Below are positions 21,313 through 32,603 of a stretch of 45,838 nt of DNA, piece by piece; position 1 is the first letter of the stretch, and every line of letters starts with the position of its first letter. A program made the position numbers and the translations under genes. The notes under the pieces were generated by a model. The model had not been told where the DNA came from. It was given only the letters and a program-made list of their open reading frames with translations, and made no database searches. Source of the stretch: Lichtheimia corymbifera B2541 (lineage: Eukaryota; Mucoromycota; Mucoromycetes; Mucorales; Lichtheimiaceae); NCBI GenBank assembly GCA_000697475.1, contig JNEU01000950.1, forward strand, positions 1-45,838, written 5' to 3'.

Positions 21313-24300
21313 ATGTCAAAAGTTCCAGCCATCAATACTCAAGTTCAACGTCAACGTTCTTCGCAATTCACTTCCGAATCAGCACCCGGGCCACTTGACC
21401 AAGACAATGTAGCATTGCATAAAGACACAACACTTTACGAACAAGACGAGCAAGATGACTTGGACGAAGAAGACGAAGACGACGACGATTCCACGTTTAC
21501 TTCTTCTCCCAGTATTCCTGACGAGAATATCAATTTCGACTTGGTGTACGCGTTACACACATTCGTAGCAACTGTGGAGGGACAAGCATCCGTTTTCAAA
21601 GGAGACGCCCTGACATTACTGGACGACTCCAACTCATACTGGTGGCTCGTTAGTGTTCTCAAAACATCCGAAGTGGGTTACATCCCTGCCGAGAATATTG
21701 AGGTACCTTTTATTTTCCTTTACCTTACTTGATTCAATGGTATTCATTTATGACTCTACTATTAGACTCCATTTGAGCGCTTGGCACGGCTTAACAAGCA
21801 TCGTAATGTTGAGGTTCGTCAAAGATTGGGAATGAGTTGTTTATCATCACATTAATATGTTACATATCATGTAGGTGACTGCAATGGATCAAGCAGTGCA
21901 TTATATTCCTCAAGCATCCAAGAATAGCACGGCAGCGACTGGTAGCAAGATACCCAAGCGAAGAGTGACCATGAATAAGGATTTGAATGTTCAAGTACAA
22001 ATCATCTTGGTGGGAGATGATGGAGAACAGCAAGTTGGAGAAGCATACGAAGAATGGGAAGAAAGCATGGTGACCGAATGCAGTGATGATGACGACGATG
22101 ACAATGATTTTGAAAGCATGGATGAAAAGGAGCAAGAACAAGACGACATCGGAGTTAAGCATGATTCTTTGCAGCACCGTACCTCACATCAAGAGAGTAC
22201 CACAGCCGCAACAGCAGCAGCATCTTCACCATCGGTGACACAGCAACAGTCATTACCAGATAGCAACACCACAACATCTTCTAATTCTTCTACCTCATCC
22301 ACTTCTACACCACCCAATGCAATCTCGACTCCTTCAACAATCAACAACAAACAGCCTACTTCAGGAACAACAACTCCAGTGGGATCATTATGGCGCCTAT
22401 TTTCCCGGGGCAAAAAGGATAACAATATCAAGCCCAGCTCTGTTATTCCCGCTCGTGTCTCATCGGAAGATGCCGATAGTGGATCCGTCTCTTCACTTGC
22501 TTCTTCGGTCATATCCGAAGATAGAACAGCCCCTCGCAGTAACCATGCAACAACAAGCACTAGCAACAACAACAACAACAACCAACTTGCTGTCCTCCGT
22601 GTATTTGCAGGAAACGTCAATGTAGGGGCCATGTATCACTCCATGCTAGTCGATGAGAATACCAGTGCCGAGCAGTTATTGATCCAAGCTATGGAACGCT
22701 TTCATATTGCACAAATCGAAAACAAGGCTTCAGGTGGTCGATCATCATCTCGTACTATCACACCTACCAATGGCAGTGGAGTCGAGTATTATTTGACAGT
22801 CAAGCCCATGAATGGAGGTAAAGAGGAGGTCTTTTTTGAATGCTTATACATAGGGTTATATAACAAGTATTCTTCTCCTTTTAGATGAAGTGACATTGGC
22901 ACCACAAGATAAACCATTAGCCATCTTTCGCTCTATGACTGATCAACTGACAACACCCATGCCTTCATTGGCTCATGTCAAAAAGTTCTCGCAGCAATTT
23001 GCATCATCAACTTCTTCCACTGATTCTCGAAGATCCACCTTGTTACATCAACGACAGCAACAACATGGCAGCGGGGAGGATTCAATTATTCGATTCTATT
23101 TGCATAAACGCATTCGACGAGTCAATGAACGTGAAGGTCAGGTGTATGTCAAAGTGTCATTGTATACCAACAACACCAACAAACAAGGCACAACCACAAC
23201 CACCAGTAACAGCAACAACACCAGCAGCATTCCATCAGCATTTTCAGCAGCCAAAAGTCTCAGGCGCAAAAAGGTCGAGCCAAGTGAAGCTGCTCGAGAA
23301 CGCATTGACAAATTGATTGCAGTATCATCCACCGTGACAATTGCTGATCTCACTGAAATTGCTCTTGACAAGTTTCATATCGTCCCACATGGAGACAATG
23401 ATCATTATCGGATGGCAGTTTCAACACAACATACCCAAGGTAATGAAACTTTATTAAAGTCATCATTATGGCAAGCTGCTCACATGTTTTTATAATAGAG
23501 AAATCACTGAATCCATCCACCAAAGTGATCGAAGTATTGCATGATGATGCACCTGGTAGAGACAATGGAGAGAAGCTTTTCACACTACGAAAGATACATG
23601 GCCCATCGCGATCATCATCTCGAGAAGGACAGCAACGATCTTTACAACCATCCAAGACAGCAACATCACGTTTAAGCAATCATCAGCAAGGCCGGTCCTC
23701 GCCCATTCCTGTTACCCAACTTGATACCAAAATACGTGATATATTACAACGAGTGGACTCAGCACTTGAACAACTTGGCCATGACAATAACAACAAACGA
23801 GCTGGATCCTCAAGCAATTCATCATCATCATCCCCCATATTAGCTGTGGCACGTAATCCCGAAGGAGGTGTGGATCTGATCTTGGCGCATGGTGCCCTTA
23901 TCAGCAAACCATTGGCTCGAAATCAGACTCAATACTCATTACTCGCCAAGGTACCTGACGAAGATCGACTATGCCTTGCTGCACAAAAGGTTATTCAAAT
24001 ACCAAGCCAGCGAGCTGTCAGCACTCAGTTGAAACACGTGACAGAGCAAGATCTCGATTCACTTTCACGGTTCGCAACTACCTACATTGATACCCATGAT
24101 CGAAGTAAGATCAGCCGCAAACCCTTGGTGGCTACGACTACTCGAGGCCTTAATGAGGATCCCAATTCAGCACCATCATTAGACGTCCTTGGTGGAAATG
24201 GTGGACAAATGTCGAGCATGGATGATTTGGAAAAGGTAAAAAGATTGATCATGGATGGTCCACCACACACCGATGACATTGGAAGCTCATTTTACATTTT

Positions 24301-24494
24301 AAATGGTAGGAATTCCAACGCATTATTGCCGCTCATGCCTTTTAGGTTACATAATTTTACCCCAAGACAATGCATTTGCTGTAGAATACCTTTGCAATAA
24401 CATTATTCAGATATCCACCAAACAATATATATATATATATACATATATACTTCTTATGTTCATCAGTCAAAGGCAGCTACGACTCTCTGTATAG
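21313..24494 (+). CDS. SH3 and Ras-association-like scaffold protein
   Basis: Predicted 963 aa in six exons (21313-21702, 21766-21813, 21875-22817, 22885-23439, 23499-24305, 24346-24494), all in frame. After an acidic stretch, an SH3 domain spans about 77-132 (ALHTFVATVEGQ, LLDDSNSYWWLV, GYIPAENIE), directly followed by TPFERLARLNKHRNVE. This SH3-plus-tail arrangement resembles the fungal Bud14/Tea4 class of polarity proteins, a tentative comparison. Two ubiquitin-fold, Ras-association-like regions follow, near 384-475 (LAVLRVFAGNVNVGAMYHSM) and 525-660 (IIRFYLHKRIRR ... FHIVPHGDNDHYRMAV). They are separated by long Ser/Thr/Asn/Gln-rich disordered parts. It probably links a small GTPase to polarity or stress signalling; this is inference. 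The last exon reads through a TA repeat before its stop. Confidence 0.82.
24425..24449 (+). repeat. TA dinucleotide repeat inside the last exon
   Basis: Alternating TA sequence translated as Tyr-Ile repeats in the final exon of the SH3 protein. Length change here would alter the C-terminus. Confidence 0.8.
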
Positions 24495-25005
24495 TTGGTG
24501 GATCATTTCTTTGTTATGTATATCACCTTGGCTATAAACTGTGCAACCTGGTGCCATATAATATAGCCCAATTGCCGGATTCGGAGTGTACTTGATGTCC
24601 CGTGAGAATTGGTCTTGTCAATGGGAATAGAACTACTGTATGACTTGCACCACATTTTAAAAGGTAGTGAGCATGGTTGGGCTGCTTTACACGGTAAATG
24701 TTCATATATGGCATCGTTGTTATAGCCATATTGGTGAGATGCCTCAATCTAATGGAAGGACGATAGCTATAATATCACACATCTCAAACTCCTCTACGAA
24801 AACGCCAACAAAGCATTTTCGCACGAAGCATTGGTGTGATGTATCGACCAACATCGTTATGTAATATACAATCTGGCCTGAGAAGAAGTATGGCACTTTA
24901 TTTACTACCCTGTTACCTTCCACTCTACTCTTCCACCTCTATATTTGAGCTTCTTTCTCCTATCTCCTCTTTTTCTTCTTTTCACAAAGACCTCACTCTA
25001 ACACA
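24495..25005. promoter_or_regulatory. Upstream region of the acyl-CoA synthetase gene
   Basis: No gene seen. The last 80 bases before the start codon are strongly CT-rich, with a TATA-like CTATATTT at about 24939-24946. This is consistent with a core promoter and 5' UTR. Confidence 0.4.
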
Positions 25006-27443
25006 ATGGTGACCTTGACAATGGATAAGCAGACAATCGAAATCCCAAATGATGTGCCTGGCGAGTCGCGTAAGTGATACCTCCCCCTCCTCATCCATTT
25101 TCTCTTGCATTATTAAAACCATCCATATAGCCATTTTGAGACGCACACCCGAATTGATGGATTCATTTGTGCCTGGCATCAACAATATATACGACCTCTT
25201 TTATAATGGTATGTGATGATCAATTCATTGTGTGTCAAGTGGGATTAAAATTAAAGCGACTATACAATAAGGCTACAAGTTATCACGCGACCAACCATGT
25301 CTTGGAGAAAGGCCCATTCTCGATCGAACGACGGGTGAACGAGCCAAGCATTTCGAATGGCAGACCTATGAACAAGTCGCTGCACGTGTGGACAACTTTG
25401 GCAGTGGCCTTAAGCATGTGTTGCAGCAAATCGGCGAGTCGCGTCCAAAGCAGATCCCCATTGGCATTTGGTCCGTGAATCGTCCTGAATGGCATATCGT
25501 TGACTGGGCGTGTGCAGCTCACAGCCTTTATGTGGTGGCTCTCTATGATACATTGGGTCCTGATACGGTGGAATATGTGGTGAATCATGCTGAGATCCAA
25601 GTCGTTGTATGCACCAAGGAACACGTTACCGACCTTCTCAAGCTCAGAAGCAAGCTACCTCAGCTCAAGGCCATTATATCTTTCGATACATTGGAGAAGG
25701 AACAAAGTCAAGCGTTACATGCATGGGCCGAAGAGAAGGACTTGCTGTTGGTGGAATTTGCAAACGTTGAACAACATGGCAAGGAGAATCCTGTGCCACA
25801 CAATCCAGCTCAACGCTCTGATCTCGCTTGTATCATGTACACGAGCGGAACTACAGGCAAATCCAAGGGCGTCATGCTCACTCAGGGCAACTTTGTAGCA
25901 GCTGTCAGTGGAGCTATCTACAATGTCAAGTCGTCTCCAGCTGATGTAGGCATCTCCTATCTTCCTCTTGGTAAGAAATACATGTGATGACATGGGAACT
26001 GGTGTACTTATTGTTAATATTAGGTCATATCTATGGTAAGATCGTGGTGGATCAAAATATCAACGATGGATAATGACTTATATAAAATGATATTACAGGT
26101 CGAGTGGCGGATGCATTTACAGTAGCAGGTGGAGCGAGTTTGGGCTTCTTTAGTGGAAAGGTCGACAATCTTTTGGAAGATATGCAGATTTTAAAGCCAA
26201 CACTCTTCAACACGGTGCCTCGTCTATTGAATCGTATCTACACTGGTAAGCATTTACAAATGAAAGATAAATACAACCATATTCATCATGATTGATATGT
26301 ATAGGTATTGTACAAAGCACTCTTCAAGCACCAGGTATGATGAAGAAATCCACCATGTCATTAATATGGAATTGCTCACTGGGAATTACCGATGTAGGAC
26401 CAAAGGGTGCGCTTTTCCGCAAAGCTATTGCTACCAAATTGGAGAATCTTGAGCAAGGCAAAGGCACTCAACACCCTGTGTATGATCGACTCTTATTTGA
26501 CAAGGTGCGTCAGGTGCTTGGTGGTCGTGTACGCTTCATCAATACTGGTGCTGCACCTTTGGGCAAGGAAGTTATGCAACTTTTACGTGTCACACTACTT
26601 GCAGATATCCGAGAGTCTTACGGGGCGACCGAAAGCTGCGCAAGTCTCACAATGCAGATCGAAGGAGATCCCAAGCCTGGCTGTATTGGCATTCCTGCTC
26701 CTTGCAACGAGATGAAATTGATTGACGTGCCTGAGATGAATTATCTAACCACCGACAAGCCATATGCACGCGGCGAGATTTGTGTACGAGGCTATAACGT
26801 CAGTTTGGGATATTACAAAGATGAGGAAAAGACCAAGGAGGCTTTTGACAAGGATGGCTTCTATCACACGGTATGAGCATTCCTATGACTATATTATGTA
26901 TTGTGTCTCATTTATATTACTTAGGGTGATATCGGCATGATTGACGAGCGTGGAACCTTCATGGTCATTGATCGCAAAAAGAACATCTTCAAGCTATCTC
27001 AAGGCGAATACATTGCACCTGAAAAGATTGAAAACATTTATGCACGGGATATTTTGGTGTCTCAGATCTTTGTATACGGCGATTCTGTGCAAAGCTGTTT
27101 GGTGGCTATTGTCGTACCAGATCCAATTGAGCTCGGCAAATTGGCCCAAGAAAAGCTACCAAAGCTCACGTCGCTTAGTTATGAGGAATTGTGCAATAAT
27201 CCCGAGGTTCATATCGCTGTCCTTGAACGCATGATGGAGAATGGCAAGCGGGCTGAAATGCGTGGATTTGAATTTGTCAAGGCTATCCATCTCGATTCAA
27301 AGCCGTTCACCGTTGAAAACAACCTGCTGACCCCATCACTCAAACTTAAACGACCCGAGGCTCGCAAGTTCTTCCAAAAGGAGATCGAACAGCTTTATCA
27401 AAAGCTCAGCAATTCATCAGCTGGCAGTGCTGCTCGGTTATAA
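25006..27443 (+). CDS. Long-chain fatty acyl-CoA synthetase
   Basis: Predicted 694 aa in seven exons (25006-25069, 25131-25208, 25272-25970, 26024-26035, 26099-26245, 26305-26870, 26925-27443). The fourth exon is only 12 bases and codes across GHIYG. It is an ANL-superfamily enzyme that activates fatty acids with ATP to acyl-AMP, then to acyl-CoA. The P-loop MYTSGTTGKSKGVML lies at about 236-250; the A5-type motif ESYGATES, the GDIG motif and the hinge/lysine region VIDRKKNIFKLSQGEYIAPEKIEN are all intact. EVDEMLN-type linkers are absent, and length matches eukaryotic LACS/Faa proteins of 650-700 residues. The C-terminus is ARL, which fits the PTS1 consensus, so peroxisomal location for beta-oxidation is likely. 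There is no N-terminal membrane anchor, unlike animal ACSL. Confidence 0.95.
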
Positions 27444-28249
27444 AGGATGGTGTTGGTGGAACATGTATGAGAAATGGTTCTCACTAGGCATAGATGATAT
27501 ATTATTACTTGATGATTAAACCATTGAATAAACCCCACAAACGATGCCCTTGTCAATGTTGCCCAGCTTTCCATGCATTCTTCTTTTATTAGCGTTTAGA
27601 CGTGGATGGTACATGCTGCCTTGATAAATGTGATCCATCCTCTATCGTATGCAAGATAAAGAAATATATGCTTATATCACCAACAAAAGATCCTTGTATC
27701 AGCCTTATTTGTAGATAAGATTACTTGCTGGTGTTGCAAATCTATAACCTCTTTATACTAGTTCGATCAACTTAGGTATAGACAACAATCCTCAAAGCCC
27801 ACCATGCACGCAAAAGAAAGGCTGCCGTCACCAACATTACCAAACGTCTCTCTTGTCTACCACATCTACCATCAAAATCCCCAACTTTTGGTACGTTCAG
27901 GGATACCCTTAAGGATCCTATGCATTGATCTTTGTGATCATCTTTGTAGTTCTTCATTGTTGTTAGTGGTGTTCATTGTTGTCTTTGTGTGTCTTTTACC
28001 CCTTCCTTCAATCTTATTCAGTAACAAAGAGACTAGCCGAACAACCTACTATGGTTGCTTTGTTGGCTTCTCCATGGATTCGACGCAAAACAAAGACCGG
28101 CCCTTGGTTTTGCAGACAGGAATAAATATCACACTCGCGCGAATTCGTGCGAATGTCAATCAATACTTCAACCACAGCCATCGGAAATCCAGTAATGGTT
28201 AAATTTAGTGAGCATGTCATTCATTTAATGCACGAATCTGGGAGAAATG
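27444..28249. other. Spacer between the acyl-CoA synthetase gene and its duplicated tail
   Basis: The first 100 bases are the 3' flank of the acyl-CoA synthetase gene and are partly copied downstream. A 132-codon plus-strand frame (27804-28202) has an uneven, Leu/Val-rich stretch and no recognisable similarity, and an overlapping minus-strand frame is equally open; I do not call either a gene. Confidence 0.45.
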
Positions 28250-28610
28250 AAACGAGGAATCATCGTCTCATAATCCCGAGGCTCATATCGCTGTCCTTGA
28301 ACGCATGACGGAGAATGATAAGCGGGGTGAGATGCGTTGTGGATGATTTGGATTTGTCAAGGCTATCCAAACCTCGGTTCAAAGCCCTCTATACTATTGT
28401 CAAGAACCATCATCACTCGACATTAGATGGCCAGAAGCTTTCAACTTCTTCAAAAAGGAAATCAAGCAGCTCTCAACGGCACATCTTTTGATAATACAAG
28501 GATGGTTTTAGATTGTGTGAGAAAATGATGCCATTAGATATAGAATATGACTCTATCAATCAGATGATATATTATTGCTTGCGATTAAACCATATGCGTA
28601 AATACACAAC
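28250..28610 (+). pseudogene. Broken duplicate of the acyl-CoA synthetase 3' end
   Basis: This stretch is a diverged direct copy of about 27185-27540, covering the last 80 codons and the start of the 3' UTR of the neighbouring gene. Landmarks shared in order include AATCCCGAGG, TCATATCGCTGTCCTTGAAC, TTTGTCAAGGCTATCCA, the region before the stop, and GATGATATATTATT followed by GATTAAACCAT. Small insertions (for example within the copy of GATGCGTGGATTTG) shift the frame and create stops, so it cannot code. The offset between copies is about 1.07 kb. It is evidence of an old local tandem duplication or a partial gene conversion. Confidence 0.88.
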
Positions 28611-29725
28611 ATAGCGGCAATGTTGATCGATGTGATTGTAGTACACTGGAGAGACGTCAATAACACGTGTCTTGCATTCATTGTACACTATACACATCCT
28701 TCCAACAAGCCTGCGTCTCATGTTATAAGGGTGGATAAAATAGGTTGCTTGTGCTTTTACATTGGACGCTGAGGATCTGCGCAGAATTCCGGCATTACTG
28801 CATTGAGCAACGAATAGGGTCTAGAAGTTGCTGAAAGGATGAGATGTTTTCCAAGAGCGCTACGCCGATCGTTTTGTATCCGCCATCCTTCCCACCAATG
28901 CACACTGGTTGTTCCAAAGATCAGCCACAGTGTAGCACTATACTACCACCACCCATGTTGTCTCCCACACACATATACAACACAGCACCATGGGACATTT
29001 GATGCGATCTCGGTCGACAAGCCTTGCTTTTTGAAATCATCACGTGTGTTGAATTCCGACATGCACTATTTAATCTTGCCGAAGGGACAAGCTGTCAATC
29101 ATCTGTCAATATTTTATTAGCAAGGGACAATTTCCTCCGCGACAGCAAAAGGGGCTATACCGAAAATGAAGCGGGTACGTTTTAGGCCAGCTAAAACAAG
29201 AAGCAATGTAGTGCGAATGGGGTTGATCTTCTTTCATGTGACACAGTCAGTTGCTCTGTGTCACCGACGGACGCCTCACCACATGTGTGCGTCCGCTTTT
29301 GATGTGGTGTGCACAGAGCATCAAAGGAGTGGTCTATGGGAATCTATGCCGTATCCAGAAAAGGGGTAGCATTGATAGCTTTGAAGAAATGGTATGCTGG
29401 CCCCAATGCATTGATGTTAGAGATGGATGGTAAGCAAACTACGCAACCCCCACACGCGCGCTTTCATCGTTGTCAAGACTATTAAAAAAAGCAACCCTCT
29501 CACGAGAAGAATGAAACGGAGATGTGTGCGTGTGTAATGTGTAGAATAATAATAATTGCTCATATAATACTCTATACTAGCGTCTGAATGCCTATTGCCG
29601 GATAGTCGCATTAAGTCTTTTTCTATCACACAAATTATCTTTTCTTGTTCTTCTTTTTCACTCCTGCTCTGTCTCTTTCTTTTGTTCTTTTTCTCTCTTT
29701 TTTCATTCAGCGGATAGCTATAGCG
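28611..29725. other. Spacer before the MHYT gene
   Basis: No supported gene; the open frames have no coding character. Three back-to-back inverted repeats occur at 29238-29325 and are listed separately. The final 90 bases before the MHYT start are T/CT-rich and end in TTCATTCAG, which may be a 5' UTR splice acceptor or just promoter sequence. Confidence 0.45.
29238..29325. repeat. Cluster of three consecutive inverted repeats
   Basis: GTGACACAG (29238) pairs with CTGTGTCAC (29256). CGGACGC (29268) pairs with GCGTCCG (29289). TTTGATG (29298) pairs with CATCAAA (29319). Only three and two bases separate neighbouring hairpins, and the second and third loops themselves hold the palindromes CACATGTG and TGTGCACA. 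Function unknown. Confidence 0.6.
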
Positions 29726-32452
29726 ATGGATGAGCTGGCAATACAAAACTTCAACGGTGGTGTTATTTTTGTCAGCTATTTGGTGTCAGCACTGGGTGCC
29801 ATGACGGCACTCGAGTTACTATCACAGCGCACCCATTATAAAGGTGTCTACAACTGGTCAGCATACAAAACACGCACGCAAAGCAGCAGCAGCATAATAA
29901 CATAACGTTTTCATCTACGCACAACAGGGCATTATTAATGGCAGCAGCATTTTGTATGGGTGCTGTTGGTATATGGTCCATGCATTTTATCGGGAACAAC
30001 AGTCTCAAGCTATCCTACCATGATTCACCGGATCAATACCAGCTCGATTATTCTCCTGGATACACGTTTGCCAGCTTATTTGTCGCCATCGGATGCATGT
30101 TTATCGCATTCGGATTCGTTGGCATCACTGAAAAAGCCCATTATGCCCGCATCATTACTAGCGGAATTGTTGCCGGTGTAAGTTGAAAATCATTATCATA
30201 ATAGACAAGCATCATCATGAATCTCATCCACTTTATTCCTTGTCGAATAACACATATACAGTGTGGCATTGGCTGTATGCATTATCTAGGTAAGGATAAT
30301 AAGAAACCCACGCATAAAGGACAACAGCAGCAGTAGTTAACACTTTTATAGGCCAATTTGCCATCCGATATTTTATTCTTGAATACGATCCAGCGTATGT
30401 GGTGGGCGCTATTCTCATTGCATGTGCAGCGGTTACGATTGCACTCTCTATCTTTTTCAAACTAAGAGAAAAATGGGCCAACCAATGGTACAAACGCCTT
30501 GGATGTGCAATGCTAATGGCAGTTGCCGTGACAGGTAAGCCATTATACTCCCTTGCTGGTGACACAACATGTGCTGTTTGCATGGTTGATACATTAAGGG
30601 GGGGAAAGAAGAATGAACCAAGACAATGGAAATTAATCATGTCAATTAGGAATGCATTACACTGCAATGGCGGGTACACAATATCGCCGCCCTGCACCGG
30701 ATGTAGCGCCACCTATACCGACAATTACAACTGCAGCTCTTATTGGCATCATTGTTGTCATTGTTGTGCTTGGATGTTTAAGCTTGCTTTATTTAACCGT
30801 ATTTCGATATCGTAAACATCAACTACCACTGGGAATCAAGACAACAAACTTTGAAAAGACACGCAAACGGCTACTACTTCAATTTGTGTTGTTTGATAGC
30901 AAAGGCCATATTCTTGTGGAGAATGATGGTGTATTACCAGCAAGACTTGTCATGGATGTAAGTAGGTCACCATCGTAAACTTGTCATGTGACTAATCGAA
31001 TGCCCACAACAGCCATTTGAATCCTTAGAGGGAGGTGATTTATCCACTAGTCATCCACTCTTTCTTCGACTTTTTGAAACTACCAAACAATGGTCACTTC
31101 AAGATGACACGCTTTATAGCGACGATCCAGCTTTACATGCTTATCTTCATGCAGCACAACGCATTGCTGACGGCTTGAAACTGGGATCACTCGCTGATCT
31201 GGGCATGCTTTTCGACACTGTGATTCACGCACAACCCGCATCAGGGGAACGTAACTCGCTTCAACGAACACCTAGTGCAGCACGTCGAATCTTTTCACGA
31301 ACGCGACTATCAACAGCAGCAGCAGGGAACAAGTCATTTTCGGATATGGAGATGCAACTGGATCATAGCAGCAGCAGTAGCAGCAGCAGTAATAGCAGTA
31401 GCAGCGATGATCAGCATATCTTCTTGGTGCGCCTCGTAGGCAACGACAAGGACTTACCAGTACGACTTCTTTCTCGAGGATATCGATTTTCTGATCCAAC
31501 CTTCATTGCACGTATTATGGGTGCCAAGCTTCGATTGTCTACCGACACAATGCTTGATCATTTCCGGGATATGCAATACATGGCCGATTTGCCAGCTGCA
31601 CCAACAATGTGGACAACACCTTGTACACGTGAGATGGCATCATCATACACTAATAGCGCTCCATCACAAGTCTACGTGGGATTAATGGTGCTTGTTGATA
31701 ATGGAAACGACTTGGATGTCATTGTGGATAAGCAACAACGCTTTTCATTCCCTGTTGTACCGCTCGATTACGGCTATCGATTAGAACCATTGGGTGATGA
31801 AGAAAAGGCATGTGTAGCCAATTGGCGTGCTTACTCCTTGGATACCGTATCTTCCCTAGCAACACAACATGTCCATAACACAGATGACCCAATGCGGCGT
31901 GGACTTGGAACAATAGGCGGTGGCAGCACCACGGACAATGTATACTCGGATGAATATTACTATTATGGTAGCCAACGACATCAACAACAGCAAGCACAAC
32001 AAATCCATCGCTTCGTATTAGCATTAGGAGAAGCATGCAATCATCTCATGGATACATCAAGCTACGGTCGAGCACTTGGTTCTATTGCAAAACTTCATGG
32101 CGATGTTCTTGAAATTCCTTCCTTTGCATTGACGGCAGATTCATGCGAATTGATTCTATTCCGCGCCTTTGTCAACCCATCCACCACAGACCCTGCCGTT
32201 ATCCATGCACTAAAGCAGCAACCTATCAAAGGCATTCCCTTACGCCTCTACAAATCACTCGCTTGTCATGTGACCGATCAGGCAGTAGAATTATATCGAC
32301 ATGGCCGCAGGAGTGGTGCCACTGACAATGTACATGAACGAGAAGCCCTTGATATGCCGGTCATGGTGATGCCTAGCCAAGCTCGTTTCCTATGGCTTGA
32401 TCTCATTGTCGAAGAAACCGTACGAGAACATGGCAAATGCTACAAGTTATAA
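29726..32452 (+). CDS. MHYT-domain membrane sensor protein
   Basis: Predicted 779 aa in six exons (29726-29856, 29928-30177, 30262-30289, 30352-30534, 30650-30957, 31013-32452). The N-terminal 270 residues hold about seven hydrophobic segments with three MHYT-type motifs at membrane boundaries: WSMHFIG, GCMHYLG (on a 28-base exon) and GMHYTAMAG. MHYT domains are thought to bind copper through Met/His and to sense gases such as O2, CO or NO; this is family knowledge, not shown here. The last transmembrane segment (GIIVVIVVLGCLSLLYLTVF) is followed by a basic stretch and a 480-residue cytosolic part of fungal type. It has Ser-rich and Gln-rich linkers, but no GGDEF, EAL or kinase motif such as bacterial MHYT proteins carry. 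The output is therefore unknown. Convergent with the GST gene, about 150 bases apart. Confidence 0.9.
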
Positions 32453-32603
32453 CCTTTATCATCAAGGCACTGACTTCTTTTACATATATATATACATATA
32501 TCCATTCACTCACTCACTCACGTAACACACATACCTCACATTCACTCATTGATTCATCATCACTTTTGTTGTATTTATACCATTTGATCACTATTGTTGT
32601 AAA

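Noticed and set aside
22189..22632. Long antisense open frame rich in Leu and Val inside the SH3 gene
   Set aside because: Shadow of Ser/Thr/Asn/Gln-rich codons on the coding strand.
27804..28202. 132-codon plus-strand frame after the acyl-CoA synthetase gene
   Set aside because: No similarity, uneven composition, and an equally open antisense frame. No splice pattern improved it.
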